A DNA stretch of 64,000 nt, from the NCBI RefSeq assembly GCF_016864575.1, contig NZ_CP044125.1:2196501-2260500 (forward strand), in the 5' to 3' direction. Below, piece by piece: positions 25,926 to 34,868 of the stretch (position 1 is its first letter; each line of letters begins with the position of its first letter). Origin of the DNA: Rhizobium sp. BG4 (lineage in GTDB: Bacteria > Pseudomonadota > Alphaproteobacteria > Rhizobiales > Rhizobiaceae). Below the pieces are notes generated by a model, which did no database searches, had not been told where the DNA came from, and was given only the letters and a program-made list of their open reading frames with translations. Both the position numbers and the translations under genes were made by a program.

Positions 25926-27628
25926 GCGTAGCTCGCTATCCACGCCTCGGCATCGAAAGCCGCAGCAGCTTCGGGGTTCTGGAACATCAGCATCGCGGCA
26001 TTGAAGAGCGCCATAAGCATATCGATCTTCGCAGCTCCCGAGACTTCCTTGGTAACAACGTAATTGCTACCCTTCAGGGTCTGTTTTGCATTACCGACGC
26101 ACCAGTTCATGATAGGCTGATCGCCATGCAGAAAGCGACGATCTTCAAGCTTGAGCGGAACCGACGAGATTGCCGTCTGTAGTTTCCAGCCCTGCAAGAC
26201 AGCGCCAACCACTGGATCCGTCAGACCCTCCTCTTCAAGAGCATCAACGAGAAGAGCAACGCCTGCGCTGTCGAGACCGATGCCATTCTGCTCGGGGAGG
26301 AGACCGCTATCAGCGACGCGGCGGCATATCTCGGCTGCAGATGCGGCCTGGTCTTCACCAGACTTGCAGATGATGAGGTCACCGTCTTCCTCGAAGGTTC
26401 TCAACTGCGAGGCGATGCTTTTGCGCTGCTCAAATACGGTTTTTCGCGCCCAAGCTTTTCCCCACCCAAGCCAGCGCTTGGAGGATTTTTCGCGGCCCAG
26501 GACATAGAGTGCCGCAAGGTCGTCAGCGCCGCCCCAGTCTATGCCGATGGTGCAGACCTCAGATCGCCGTAGCAACTCATCGAGATCCGTGATCTTGTCA
26601 TCGATGCAGTTCGACCAGTGCAGTGCACCTGACCATCCATCGCCGCCGAGGCCCACGCCGATCTCAATGTTGAGATGCTGGCTCGCCCAAATCTGCTCAG
26701 CCTCTTTCGAAACCTTTCCGTTGTTCTCGTAATCGTCGATCAACGCCTGCGGATCGATGGACCGCCCCATGTTCGGCAGGATCAAACCCCAGTTTTTCGG
26801 GTTGCGCCAAAACTCTTGGTCGAGCTGCTTCTCCACCGGAAACTCGTAGAGAACCGGAAGCATGATCGGCGAGCGACCGCCTTTGCCATCGCGGATCTTC
26901 CGAGCCTTGTCTAACTCGGTGCGCCAGATGCCGGCAGGAGGCTCGTCGGATTGCGTGGTGATCATCAGCAATCGGCCGCGTTGCTTCGTGATGCCGCCGC
27001 CGCGGATCTGCTGCATCACCGCCGCCGCCTTCGCTTTCTTGCCGAGCTCGTGCACCTCGTCGATGATCGTCATGATCGGGATTTCGCCGGTGACGATCGA
27101 CGTGTCGAAGGTTTTGACATCGAGCGACGTGCCCGTCTTGTAGCGGGTGATCGTCTTCGTGTGGTCCTGAACCTTGAAGATGGTCTCAAGCTTCGGGTCG
27201 AGGCGGATCATGCCTTGAGCCTGGTCAAAGCAGCGCTCGGAAATGTTCTGGCTTGGCCCGACCAATAGCATTTGCCGGTTCGGGGCGTCGATCATGTATA
27301 GAGCCGTCAGGGCCAGACCGGCCACATAGGTCGTCTTAGAGTTCTTCTTCGGCACCATGCAGAGGAGCTCCCACACCGTGGGAAGCATGGTTTCCGGATC
27401 TTCGCTTGCGAGGAATACCGCCAGCATGTCGCGAAACCAGTCACCGCATGCCTCGACAAGAGGAGGGTTCCCAGGGACGTCTGGCAAACGCAGCCGATTG
27501 AAGAACGCTATCGCCTTTCCGGCCTTGACCTTATCGTACGGCACATCCGCCATAGGCGTCTGTCCCGCAAGAAGCCTGTCCCACCAGTCCGGGCAAGCGA
27601 AGCGAGGAAGATCCTCAGTGGCGAGCAT
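25922..27628 (-). CDS. terminase large subunit
   Basis: A 568-residue packaging motor. The Walker A-like motif VPKKNSKTT is at residues 92-100 and Walker B IMTIIDE at about 185-191, giving the ATPase. GIDWGGADD at about 362 is the first acidic motif of the RNase H-like nuclease. The family is Terminase_1, usually paired with HNH and HK97-type heads. It overlaps the small subunit gene by 14 bases. Confidence 0.95.
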   Translation of the reverse strand: MLATEDLPRFACPDWWDRLLAGQTPMADVPYDKVKAGKAIAFFNRLRLPDVPGNPPLVEACGDWFRDMLAVFLASEDPETMLPTVWELLCMVPKKNSKTTYVAGLALTALYMIDAPNRQMLLVGPSQNISERCFDQAQGMIRLDPKLETIFKVQDHTKTITRYKTGTSLDVKTFDTSIVTGEIPIMTIIDEVHELGKKAKAAAVMQQIRGGGITKQRGRLLMITTQSDEPPAGIWRTELDKARKIRDGKGGRSPIMLPVLYEFPVEKQLDQEFWRNPKNWGLILPNMGRSIDPQALIDDYENNGKVSKEAEQIWASQHLNIEIGVGLGGDGWSGALHWSNCIDDKITDLDELLRRSEVCTIGIDWGGADDLAALYVLGREKSSKRWLGWGKAWARKTVFEQRKSIASQLRTFEEDGDLIICKSGEDQAASAAEICRRVADSGLLPEQNGIGLDSAGVALLVDALEEEGLTDPVVGAVLQGWKLQTAISSVPLKLEDRRFLHGDQPIMNWCVGNAKQTLKGSNYVVTKEVSGAAKIDMLMALFNAAMLMFQNPEAAAAFDAEAWIASYA

Positions 27629-28108
27629 TCTGCGAAGCCTCTTGCTCCAGTTCGGCCATCAGATCAGCGTCGGCATCACGCGCCCGAATTTCGTCCAGCT
27701 GCTTCTTGCCTATGCGCTCAGACGCGGCAGGCTTTGTTTCCTGCTTGGTCTTTGCAGGGGTGCCAAGTTCGCGCTCGACTTCCATTCGATCGTTGCGCTC
27801 CAGGAGTCTCCCGAATTCTCGCATCGCGCCGACATTGCCGCTCTCTGCCAGCTCCCAAGCTTTCTCCAGCCGCCGAGCCTCAAGCCGATCCCGCATCGAT
27901 GTGCGCTCTTTGAGCTCGGCTCTAAAATACCGCTTTATCGTCGCCTCGGATCGACCGATAGCGTTGGCTATTCGCCGGTTAGACCAGCCAAGTGCAAGCA
28001 ACAGCTTGATTTTGTTGCGGTCTTTTTCGGTTGGCTCGTAAGGAGGCCGACCGCGCTGACCTTTCCACTCGGGAATGGGGTGCCCCAGAGGTCAAAATTC
28101 TCGGTCAT
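27615..28108 (-). CDS. terminase small subunit, apparent 1-base frameshift near the start
   Basis: Most of the protein (LALGWSNRRIANAIGRSEAT onward, HTH-like) is in one frame. That frame extends upstream through RGRPPYEPTEKDRNK, typical of small terminases, but has no ATG there. A different frame starts at ATG 28108 with MTENFDLWGTP. The two join cleanly as ...LWGTPIPEWKGQRGRPPYE if one C is added to the four-C run at 28080-28077. So either a C was lost or the sequence has an error. A TTG at 28001 would give a protein lacking the N-terminus. The protein recognises the packaging site. Confidence 0.8.
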
Positions 28109-28182
28109 GCCAAAAAAAATCTCCAAATGAGAGGGGCGCGGGTCTAGGGGTCGGAGGCCTTCCAGACTTTCGACCCGCCCCC

Positions 28183-28449
28183 CTAGGACTCGATCGGGGC
28201 TTCGGTCGGCACCTCGCCGACCTCGACCATGACGGGCGGGTGCATGGTGCCGAGGATGCGAAGGTGCACGGACGCGCCAGCATTAAGGCGTTCCAACTCA
28301 TCAGGTGTCGGCGTCCATGCCGTCACCATTGCGGGCGTGCCTTCACCACCAACTGTGCAGTTGATCAGCTCGTCACGCAGAGGAAGACCAAGGTAGCCTT
28401 GGCTCTTGCCAAGGATGCGGGTTGCACGTTCGATCATCGCTATCTGCAT
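28183..28449 (-). CDS. hypothetical protein between HNH and terminase genes (88 aa)
   Basis: Soluble, starting MQIAMIERATRILGKSQGYL, with a central TVGGEGTPAMVTAWTPTPDE followed by ELERLNAGASVHLRILGTMHPP. The late WTPTPDELERLNAGA pattern recurs in small phage proteins I have seen near terminase genes, but no function is known. The start at 28449 lies 3 bases after the HNH stop. Confidence 0.65.
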   Translation of the reverse strand: MQIAMIERATRILGKSQGYLGLPLRDELINCTVGGEGTPAMVTAWTPTPDELERLNAGASVHLRILGTMHPPVMVEVGEVPTEAPIES

Positions 28450-28451
28450 TG

Positions 28452-28835
28452 TCACCACCTAGCCTGCGCTCGTTCCTGCTTCTGCTTCTCGCTGTCGTGG
28501 TAGGCCTTGCTCACGGTCTGCAGGTTCTCGATGTCCCAGAACAATCGTTCGTCACCGTGATGCGGCTTGACGTGGTCAACGACCGGGCTGTTATCAGCCG
28601 GATGCTTGCCCATGCAGATCACGCCCGTTTGCTTGCAGGTGTAAGCATCGCGAACCAGCACCTGCTCTCGCAGCTTCTGCCAACGGCTGGTCTTGTACCA
28701 CTTGCGATGTTCGAGGTTCTGATCACGCTTGCGATGTCGGATCGCTTCAGCTTCCTGCCTGTTGGCCGGCGCTATCGGAGAGAGGCGAGACCCGAGCGTC
28801 TTCAGTCGAGGCTGCAGAGATTTCAGCTTGCCCAT
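28452..28835 (-). CDS. HNH endonuclease of the packaging module
   Basis: A 127-residue protein with VRDAYTCKQTGVICMGKHPA followed by PVVDHVKPHHGDERLFWDIE and NLQTVSKAYHDSEKQK. The D-H, N and H positions fit an HNH nuclease; one of the usual four zinc cysteines is not obvious. HNH genes next to terminase in HK97-type phages stimulate terminase cleavage at cos, so the phage probably packages from cohesive ends. It is the first gene of the late region. Confidence 0.9.
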   Translation of the reverse strand: MGKLKSLQPRLKTLGSRLSPIAPANRQEAEAIRHRKRDQNLEHRKWYKTSRWQKLREQVLVRDAYTCKQTGVICMGKHPADNSPVVDHVKPHHGDERLFWDIENLQTVSKAYHDSEKQKQERAQARW

Positions 28836-28852
28836 ATCCCTAGATGCAACAA

Positions 28853-28872
28853 AGGCGACCGTCAGGTCGCCT
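28853..28872 (-). terminator. intrinsic terminator at the head of the late region
   Basis: AGGCGACC, loop of four, GGTCGCCT is a perfect 8-bp stem followed on the minus strand by TTTGTTGC. It lies only 17 bases before the HNH start and after the NusG-like gene, so transcripts from the early arm meet it before any late gene. Confidence 0.7.
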
Positions 28873-29003
28873 CGTCAATCATCTGGTCATAGCAGTGGCA
28901 CTTGCTCTGAATCGGTGCCTCTCGTCGTCGAGGCTGTCAGAGCGGGGTCCGGGCGCGAGAGCGAAGGTCACTAAGAACCGGATCAACCGTGGGCAATTTG
29001 TAG

Positions 29004-29663
29004 TCACAAGCGATGGATCATTGCAAGAGGGGTCAGGATCGGGGTCTTGCGCCCGAAGATGTCCAATTCCACCACAGGGCATCCCTTACCCGATCCGCCA
29101 AACGCGATGACTTCGCCCTCGAAGGAAGCGAACGGCCCCTCCTTGATGCGCACTCTGCAGCCAACCGGAAAGACGTCACCTTTGACTTCCCAATCGTAGG
29201 CACCGCTCTCGGCCATGTACTTGAAGTGTTGGACGTTTTGGTCTGACAGTCGAAGCCGTATAGGCCATCCGCCGACGACGCCACGAACGTGATCAAAGCC
29301 CGTCAATCCTTGGATCGCATGCTCCGACTGGTGGCAGCGAACGAACAGGTAACCCATGAACACAGGCTTCTCAGATGGCGGCAATTCTTTGTGGTGGCGC
29401 CGGCGTTTCGGCCCTTTGCAGATGGGCACGAACGCCTGAATTTTATTTTCAGACAGGGCCATTTCCACAGCCTGCTCGCGTCCAGGCCAGACATGAAGAA
29501 CGATCCACGGTTTATCTGAGGGGTTCTTGGCGGCGATTCGCATCCCTGCTTCCTCAACACAGCGAGCCCGATTCGCCGCTTCTCGCGCGATCTGATCGAG
29601 ACGCTCAATGCCTTTCGCCGAAACCATGCCCTCGAACGGATCACCCTTAAGCTGCATCGTCAT
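29004..29663 (-). CDS. NusG/RfaH-like transcription antitermination protein
   Basis: A 219-residue protein. Residues about 50-160 form an NGN domain (KPWIVLHVWPGREQAVEMAL, and PVFMGYLFVRCHQSEHAIQG). A C-terminal KOW follows (VFPVGCRVRIKEGPFASFEG then EVIAFGG). This is the two-domain layout of NusG paralogues such as RfaH, which bind RNA polymerase and suppress termination. An N-terminal 45-residue helical extension is additional. It is the last gene before the terminator at 28853, so it may act as the phage's late antiterminator. The overlap with the upstream gene is 17 bases. Confidence 0.85.
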   Translation of the reverse strand: MTMQLKGDPFEGMVSAKGIERLDQIAREAANRARCVEEAGMRIAAKNPSDKPWIVLHVWPGREQAVEMALSENKIQAFVPICKGPKRRRHHKELPPSEKPVFMGYLFVRCHQSEHAIQGLTGFDHVRGVVGGWPIRLRLSDQNVQHFKYMAESGAYDWEVKGDVFPVGCRVRIKEGPFASFEGEVIAFGGSGKGCPVVELDIFGRKTPILTPLAMIHRL

Positions 29664-30837
29664 TGCCTCGTTCCCTCATAATCGCATCGCTGAATTCCGC
29701 CACCGCCTGCTCTGGCTCTCCCGGCGGGAAGTAGAGCCAGTCAACGCCGCTCGCTGGAACCGGTAGCCACGGCCAACCCTGCACTTGGTGATAGGCCTTC
29801 CAGCGCAGCGCCTCCGCACTGTCCTTGTGATAGCTGACGAAGTTCTCGGATAGCTTCACGAGCCACGGCGCCACTGTGACGCCTTCGGCCATCTGCGCCC
29901 GCTGGTGCATCGTCATCACCTTCGGCCATCCATAACGAAGCCTACGTTCGCGGATAATGCCTTCCGCCACAGGGCCGCCTTTCAGCAACTCCGCCCGCTG
30001 ATAGGTGGTGGGCGCTATCGGTGGATTAGCAGCCTGTTTCATCAGCTCGGCAAGGCGCTTGGCGCTCCAAGCCCTGCTGAATGCGTTGTGAACGATGGTG
30101 CGCTCGCCTTCAGGCGTCGGGTCGGGAAAGCTGGTCCAGAACCGCTCGCGGAAATACGTGGACGGCATGGGAATATGCTTGCGGTTGCCAAAGGTCGCCC
30201 GCCAGGCAGGAAACCGGATAACTGCATGTCGGCGATCCTCAACCGAAAGTGCGAACCACTGCTTGAGCGGCCCCTTTTTGTCGGCGTCGGCGAAATTCGG
30301 CCAATCCTTAACGAGATCCCAAAAAGCAGCTTCGACCTGCTTTCGATCTTCGAACCCGGAATCTTTCTCTCTCCCTCGATCGGAGACGCGCTCTTGCGCG
30401 CTCGCAGAGAGAGATGATGGTTCTAATGGTGGTTCTATTACGGTTCGGGTGTCACCGTGACACCCGTCTCTGCCGTCGGTGTCACCCGTCTCCGTCTCAT
30501 TTGTCACCCGTCCCTCATCCTCAACGGGTGACACGCTGTCACCCCTATCAGGCTTGAAAGAGAAGAGGCGATTGAGATCGAAATCATAAGCGGTCGCGAT
30601 TCCCGGGCGGCCTGTCGCGTTTCTAACAACGACGAGAATGCCCTCGCTGACGAAGTCGGAGAGCATGCGTTGGATGGTGCGCTCCGAGAGTTCCGTCTCG
30701 GCTGCCAAGCGCGCCACGCTCGGATAGATGCCACGCCCTTCGTCGTCGGCGAAGTCGGCCAGCCTCACCGCCAAGAGCTTTCTATTGCTGCCGCCGAGGT
30801 TCATCCTGAACAGCCGGCTCATGATCATTATGCTCAT
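29647..30837 (-). CDS. HTH-containing replication-type protein
   Basis: A 396-residue protein with an N-terminal winged HTH (SVARLAAETELSERTIQRML, then SDFVSEGILVVVRNATGRPG), an acidic linker, and a C-terminal domain with conserved Trp (FWDLVKDWPNFADADKKGP). N-terminal HTH_36-type domains followed by an unrelated C-terminus are usual for phage replication initiators analogous to lambda O, but a regulatory role is possible. Its start overlaps the cytosine methyltransferase stop as ATGA. Confidence 0.6.
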   Translation of the reverse strand: MSIMIMSRLFRMNLGGSNRKLLAVRLADFADDEGRGIYPSVARLAAETELSERTIQRMLSDFVSEGILVVVRNATGRPGIATAYDFDLNRLFSFKPDRGDSVSPVEDEGRVTNETETGDTDGRDGCHGDTRTVIEPPLEPSSLSASAQERVSDRGREKDSGFEDRKQVEAAFWDLVKDWPNFADADKKGPLKQWFALSVEDRRHAVIRFPAWRATFGNRKHIPMPSTYFRERFWTSFPDPTPEGERTIVHNAFSRAWSAKRLAELMKQAANPPIAPTTYQRAELLKGGPVAEGIIRERRLRYGWPKVMTMHQRAQMAEGVTVAPWLVKLSENFVSYHKDSAEALRWKAYHQVQGWPWLPVPASGVDWLYFPPGEPEQAVAEFSDAIMRERGNDDAA

Positions 30838-32858
30838 GCCGCCAACCTCTCGACCGTGAGGTGGCCGCAGTTGGCAAAAACAAGCGCTGTGGCGACTGGC
30901 GGCGACACGCTGTTGCCGACGCAGCTCACCTGCACCGATTTCGAGAACGGCTTCCAGACCGGCTCTCCGCCACCCTCAGGCGCCATATAGGCGCCGTCGA
31001 TCTGATAGCCGGGCGGAAAGCCCTGCGCGTTGTACAGCTCGCGCGGCGTCAGCATCCGCATGCCTATATCGACGATGACGAATGTTTCGCCGCCGATGCT
31101 GATCGTCACGAACTCCCGGTCATCCCAGAAGCCGTGCGCCCGCATGAAGGCGGCCACCTGTCGCGCCCGCTCCGCCTGGTCTTCGGTGAACGGCGGAACG
31201 TCAACGCGAGCCTCGACGTGGCCGTGCCGGTCCTTGGTGGTAATCGTGCGGCACGGCTGGTCCTCCTCGCCGCCGTCGCCGGTCCCGTAGTAGGCCTGCA
31301 GGTAGGGTGCAACGAGCATCGATTTGCCGCCGCCGTGCGCCGTCGTCGTCGCGAGCGGCTTTTCCACCTCGTGCCCGGTCGATGTGCCGAACTGGCGCGA
31401 GATGAATGCGGTCACAGGCTGCTGATGCGAGCCTGAGGCGGTGATTGTCGCCAACGGCTCCTCTGCGTCGCGGCCCGGATTGACGCCGCCGATCCTGCGG
31501 CTGTCGTTGTTGTGCTGCGCCACGAATGCGACAGCAGCTGCATGCTTCACCCCGCCAGCGACTACTGTACCCAGCGGCTTGCTGATATCGAGCGCGCGAG
31601 GCTCCTGGCCTTCGCGCTCGCCGTACCCGGTCTGGATCAGCGTCGGCACGATGACTGAGTTCTGGTCCTTCTTCGAGGCGCAGATGGTGTGGTGCGGCTC
31701 GTCTACCGGTCGGTTCGCGCCACCCTGCTGCGCATAGGTCAGCACTGGTGCGATAACACCCAGAGGCGCAGCGCCGCCCGGCCGCTTGATGAAGCTGTTC
31801 GCCGTTATGGTCGAGAGCGGATCGCGCACATCCTGTCCCGTGGCGCCGGTATTCATGCGGATGACAGATGGCGCCACCGCCGCCTTTTCGCCTCGATGAG
31901 CGCCGGTGATCGTATTGAACGGTTCCGCCACGTCCTCGCAGCGCCCGCCATGCGTCAGGTTGACGATGAAGGGTCGCTCGGCGTCGAGCACATAGCGCTT
32001 CATGCCGCGCGCCACGCGGGCCATCGTATTGTCCGCGAGCGGCCGAACCGCCTTCAGGCCGAACCGCCGCATGATCTCGTCGGACGTATCGAAGATCGAC
32101 GGGCAAGGCTGCGACCAGTCGATGATCTCAGCCGCCGTTCGCCACGGCAGCTTTCGCCCGGCGATCACGTCGCGGTCATCAGGCTTACCATGCGTCGGCT
32201 TCGGCCAGACGATTGGCTGACCGTCGAAGCGGATAATGACGAACAACCGCTTGCGGATCGTTGGCGCGCCGTAATCGCATGCCCGCAGCTCGCGATACTG
32301 AATCTTGCCGCCAAGCCGCCGGATCGCCTTGCACCATTTCCTGAAGGTCTCGCCGCGGCGTTCAGGATCTGGCATCAGGCCGCGCTCGGTGGCGATCAGC
32401 GGCCCGTAATCCTTGAACTCCTCGACATTCTCCATGATGATGACATCGACCTGTCCGCCGCTCTTCTGGATGCGCTCCACCCAGCCCGGAATGATCCAGG
32501 CGAGATCGCGGATATTGCGCTCCACCGGCTTGCCGCCCTTGGCTTTCGAGAAGTGCTTGCAGTCGGGAGAGAACCACGCCAGCCCGATATGCCGCCCTTT
32601 CAGGTAATCGAGCGGGTCGATACGGTAGACGTTTTCCGAAAGGTGCAGCGTCTCAGGATGATTGGCTGCGTGCAGCGCCAGGGCATCGGCATTGTGGTTG
32701 ATGGCGATATCCGGCGAGCGACCCAGCGCCATCTCGATCCCGGTCGATGCCCCGCCGCCGCCGGCGAAACTGTCTATGATCATCGGCGGAAGCTTGCCCC
32801 CGCGTTGCTGAAACAGGTCAGCAGTGCTCGTGCCCCCGAAGAGCGATCCCGCATACAT
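30834..32858 (-). CDS. DNA (cytosine-5) methyltransferase with internal tandem repeats
   Basis: From the ATG at 32858 (after GAGGGG) the product is 674 residues. Motif I DSFAGGGGASTG is at 29-40, the catalytic Cys100 is in FSPDCKHFSKAKGG, ENVEE is at 143, and CDYGAPTIRKRLF near 194 fits motif VIII. The C-terminus has LTPRELYNAQGFPPGYQI and VGNSVSPPVATAL (motifs IX/X). Between them, residues about 312-540 hold seven spaced copies of a P..T[IV]T-like unit, each about 35-40 residues. It would modify cytosine in phage or host DNA. The target is unknown. Confidence 0.85.
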   Translation of the reverse strand: MYAGSLFGGTSTADLFQQRGGKLPPMIIDSFAGGGGASTGIEMALGRSPDIAINHNADALALHAANHPETLHLSENVYRIDPLDYLKGRHIGLAWFSPDCKHFSKAKGGKPVERNIRDLAWIIPGWVERIQKSGGQVDVIIMENVEEFKDYGPLIATERGLMPDPERRGETFRKWCKAIRRLGGKIQYRELRACDYGAPTIRKRLFVIIRFDGQPIVWPKPTHGKPDDRDVIAGRKLPWRTAAEIIDWSQPCPSIFDTSDEIMRRFGLKAVRPLADNTMARVARGMKRYVLDAERPFIVNLTHGGRCEDVAEPFNTITGAHRGEKAAVAPSVIRMNTGATGQDVRDPLSTITANSFIKRPGGAAPLGVIAPVLTYAQQGGANRPVDEPHHTICASKKDQNSVIVPTLIQTGYGEREGQEPRALDISKPLGTVVAGGVKHAAAVAFVAQHNNDSRRIGGVNPGRDAEEPLATITASGSHQQPVTAFISRQFGTSTGHEVEKPLATTTAHGGGKSMLVAPYLQAYYGTGDGGEEDQPCRTITTKDRHGHVEARVDVPPFTEDQAERARQVAAFMRAHGFWDDREFVTISIGGETFVIVDIGMRMLTPRELYNAQGFPPGYQIDGAYMAPEGGGEPVWKPFSKSVQVSCVGNSVSPPVATALVFANCGHLTVERLAA

Positions 32859-32860
32859 GG

Positions 32861-33151
32861 TCAATCCCCTCTGGTCGCCGCCGCGACCCGCATGTCGAGC
32901 GCGGCCATCGCCAGCGCCTTCTCGATTTCGATTGAGTAGTGGCCGTCCTCTGTTCGGACGGAGAGCGCGGCGGACAAACGAACCGCCGCGTAACTGAGGG
33001 CCGTCTCGAAGCCGATACCGGCAAGGACGAGCTTGATGTCGGAATGGCAACGCAAATACGCGTCGTCAGAGGCGCGGAGCAGCCAGATGGCAATATCTGG
33101 CCAGGACCGCAGCGCGGCGAGATGTTCGACGGTTGGGAGAAAGCCGGTCAC
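32861..33151 (-). CDS. hypothetical early-arm protein (96 aa)
   Basis: The GTG start at 33151 overlaps the stop of the upstream methyltransferase gene as GTGA. The product, FLPTVEHLAALRSWPDIAIW onward, is an Ala- and Leu-rich helical protein with no membrane segment. It ends two bases before the cytosine methyltransferase start. No family is recognised. Confidence 0.55.
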   Translation of the reverse strand: MTGFLPTVEHLAALRSWPDIAIWLLRASDDAYLRCHSDIKLVLAGIGFETALSYAAVRLSAALSVRTEDGHYSIEIEKALAMAALDMRVAAATRGD

Positions 33152-34680
33152 GCCACCTCGCCTTCCGCGCTGGCGGCTTCAAAACCCCACGCTTCCCAGC
33201 CGGGGCGCGGCGCCCTGCAGAACAGTTCGAGCTTCGGGATGCCGGGATAAAGTTTGTCGATCGTTTCGGCGTAGAAATCGGGCTTGGCGCTGTGCCTGCC
33301 CTTGGCTTCCCGATGCACCGTCTGCGGCTGCGTGCCGGGAAGCGGCGCCACCGGTTTGCCCTTCTTGCCGATCAGCAGCAGTTCGTGGCGGTCGCGACCC
33401 CAGTATCCGGTTCCGGCGAATTCCTTGTCCCATATCCAGTGGTGGACATAGGTGAAGCCCCAAGCCTCCATGACGCGCAGCGCGTCGGGCAGCATGGGGT
33501 TCGTCGCCCAGAGAAAGAGCACCGCATCAGCTTTGGCAGGCGATCCGATCTCGGCGAAAAGGTCGCAGATGGCCCCGGTTGGCATGGTCGGATAGTGGTT
33601 CTCTGCGCTCTTCTCGCGCCCCGTCACTTCCGAACGAACGCCAAACTGCCATGGCGGATCCGCATAAATGATCGGAAATCGCTTGGTGATCTGGCCCACC
33701 GTCGCCGCGCCATTGGTCTGCACATGCGCCATGTGCGTCAGCCGCACGCTATGGCGGACCTCCGCCAGCTTGCGCCGGTTTTCCTTCGTGGCGGCCGCCA
33801 TGCGCTTTTCTTCGTTGAGAGCGGCCTCGACATAGAGAACCTGCTTGTCCGGCGCGACCTGTTTGAGACGATCGAGGAACGCGCCGCTGTCGAGACGGGT
33901 GCCGCGCAGCCGATGCAAGGCCATATCGACGATCTTTTCGCCCCTGGCAGCATCACGCTGGATTGAACGTTCGCTCTGGCCTGTCGCCTCGGCGGTTGCT
34001 GTTGAGAACCGCCTCACAGAGGAGTCGCCAACTTGGCGACTCCTCGTGTGCTGGTTTGCGCCATGCTCCGTTTCAGGATGCTTTTCGAGATAGATTTCTT
34101 TACGGCGAGCGATGAACAAGGCTCTGTCTGCCGCCGTCAGCTCCTCGCGGCAAAGGTTTTCGTCGATCTCCCAAAGCTCGCGGTCGAGATCGTCCACCGC
34201 TTCGTGAAAGCAAAGAACCTTCGCCCATCCGAGCTGCCGCGCCGTTTCGATACGATGCAGGCCGGCAGAGAGATTGACGCGATCGTCCGTCTCTGAACCC
34301 TGAACGGAAATCGGCGTCTTCTGTCCTATCTCGCGAAACGAAGGCTTGAGCGCCTCGACCTTCGCCATATTGGCCTGACGTAACCGAGTACCGATATTGA
34401 TCGTGTCGATGTCACGCCAGATCGCGCGGCGGGAGTCTTCTGGCTCTTCGATCAGGGCCGCGACCGGAGCGGGCACCGCCTTCTGCATATGCCCGACCAG
34501 CTTCGGCGTCGGAAACCAAAGGTCTGCATCCTTTGCATCCCGCTTCAGCAGTCCCTTGATGTTGAGCTTGATGCAGGACTTTCGTTCGGCGGCATTATTG
34601 CTGCGGACCTGACCTTCACGCTCCGCGATCTGAAGCAAGGCAGCCTGACGATCCCGCGAGATGCTGATAGTGTTCGTCAT
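33148..34680 (-). CDS. ParB-like/MT-A70 fusion, putative adenine-N6 methyltransferase
   Basis: A 510-residue two-part protein. Residues about 95-200 have a ParB/sulfiredoxin-like domain (IDTINIGTRLRQANMAKVEA, and NLSAGLHRIETARQLGWAKV). An HTH-like linker rich in Arg follows. Residues about 335-490 are an MT-A70 type methyltransferase with the catalytic DPPW at 341-344, FLWATNPMLPDALRVMEAWG and WGRDRHELLLIGKKGKP. The fusion is common in phages of alphaproteobacteria; it may place N6-methyladenine at sites found by the ParB part. That is inferred. Confidence 0.85.
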   Translation of the reverse strand: MTNTISISRDRQAALLQIAEREGQVRSNNAAERKSCIKLNIKGLLKRDAKDADLWFPTPKLVGHMQKAVPAPVAALIEEPEDSRRAIWRDIDTINIGTRLRQANMAKVEALKPSFREIGQKTPISVQGSETDDRVNLSAGLHRIETARQLGWAKVLCFHEAVDDLDRELWEIDENLCREELTAADRALFIARRKEIYLEKHPETEHGANQHTRSRQVGDSSVRRFSTATAEATGQSERSIQRDAARGEKIVDMALHRLRGTRLDSGAFLDRLKQVAPDKQVLYVEAALNEEKRMAAATKENRRKLAEVRHSVRLTHMAHVQTNGAATVGQITKRFPIIYADPPWQFGVRSEVTGREKSAENHYPTMPTGAICDLFAEIGSPAKADAVLFLWATNPMLPDALRVMEAWGFTYVHHWIWDKEFAGTGYWGRDRHELLLIGKKGKPVAPLPGTQPQTVHREAKGRHSAKPDFYAETIDKLYPGIPKLELFCRAPRPGWEAWGFEAASAEGEVA

Positions 34681-34868
34681 TGCGCCGCCCTCCGCTCGAA
34701 CCGCACGAGACCGCGCAAAATGGTTTCCGGTTGGCGGCCCTTGGCGATGCGAGCGGCAAATTCTGCGGGCTCATAGATGAAATCGCTGTGCGCGATGGCG
34801 CGGCGAAGCGGCTGCGGCAGGCTGTCAAAGGCCTGCATACGCTCGACGGATTGAATGGCGGCGTTCAC
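34677..34868 (-). CDS. small hypothetical early-arm protein (63 aa)
   Basis: A 63-residue helical protein starting MNAAIQSVERMQAFDSLPQP and containing RRAIAHSDFIYEPAEFAARI. It overlaps both neighbours by 4 bases (ATGA), so it is clearly part of the operon. I recall similar short proteins in rhizobial phages but know no function. Confidence 0.6.
   Translation of the reverse strand: MNAAIQSVERMQAFDSLPQPLRRAIAHSDFIYEPAEFAARIAKGRQPETILRGLVRFERRAAQ

Noticed and set aside
28873..29003. A separate late promoter between the NusG-like gene and the terminator
   Set aside because: TTG-containing -35-like words exist, but none has a matching -10 at 16-18 bases, so I did not annotate one.
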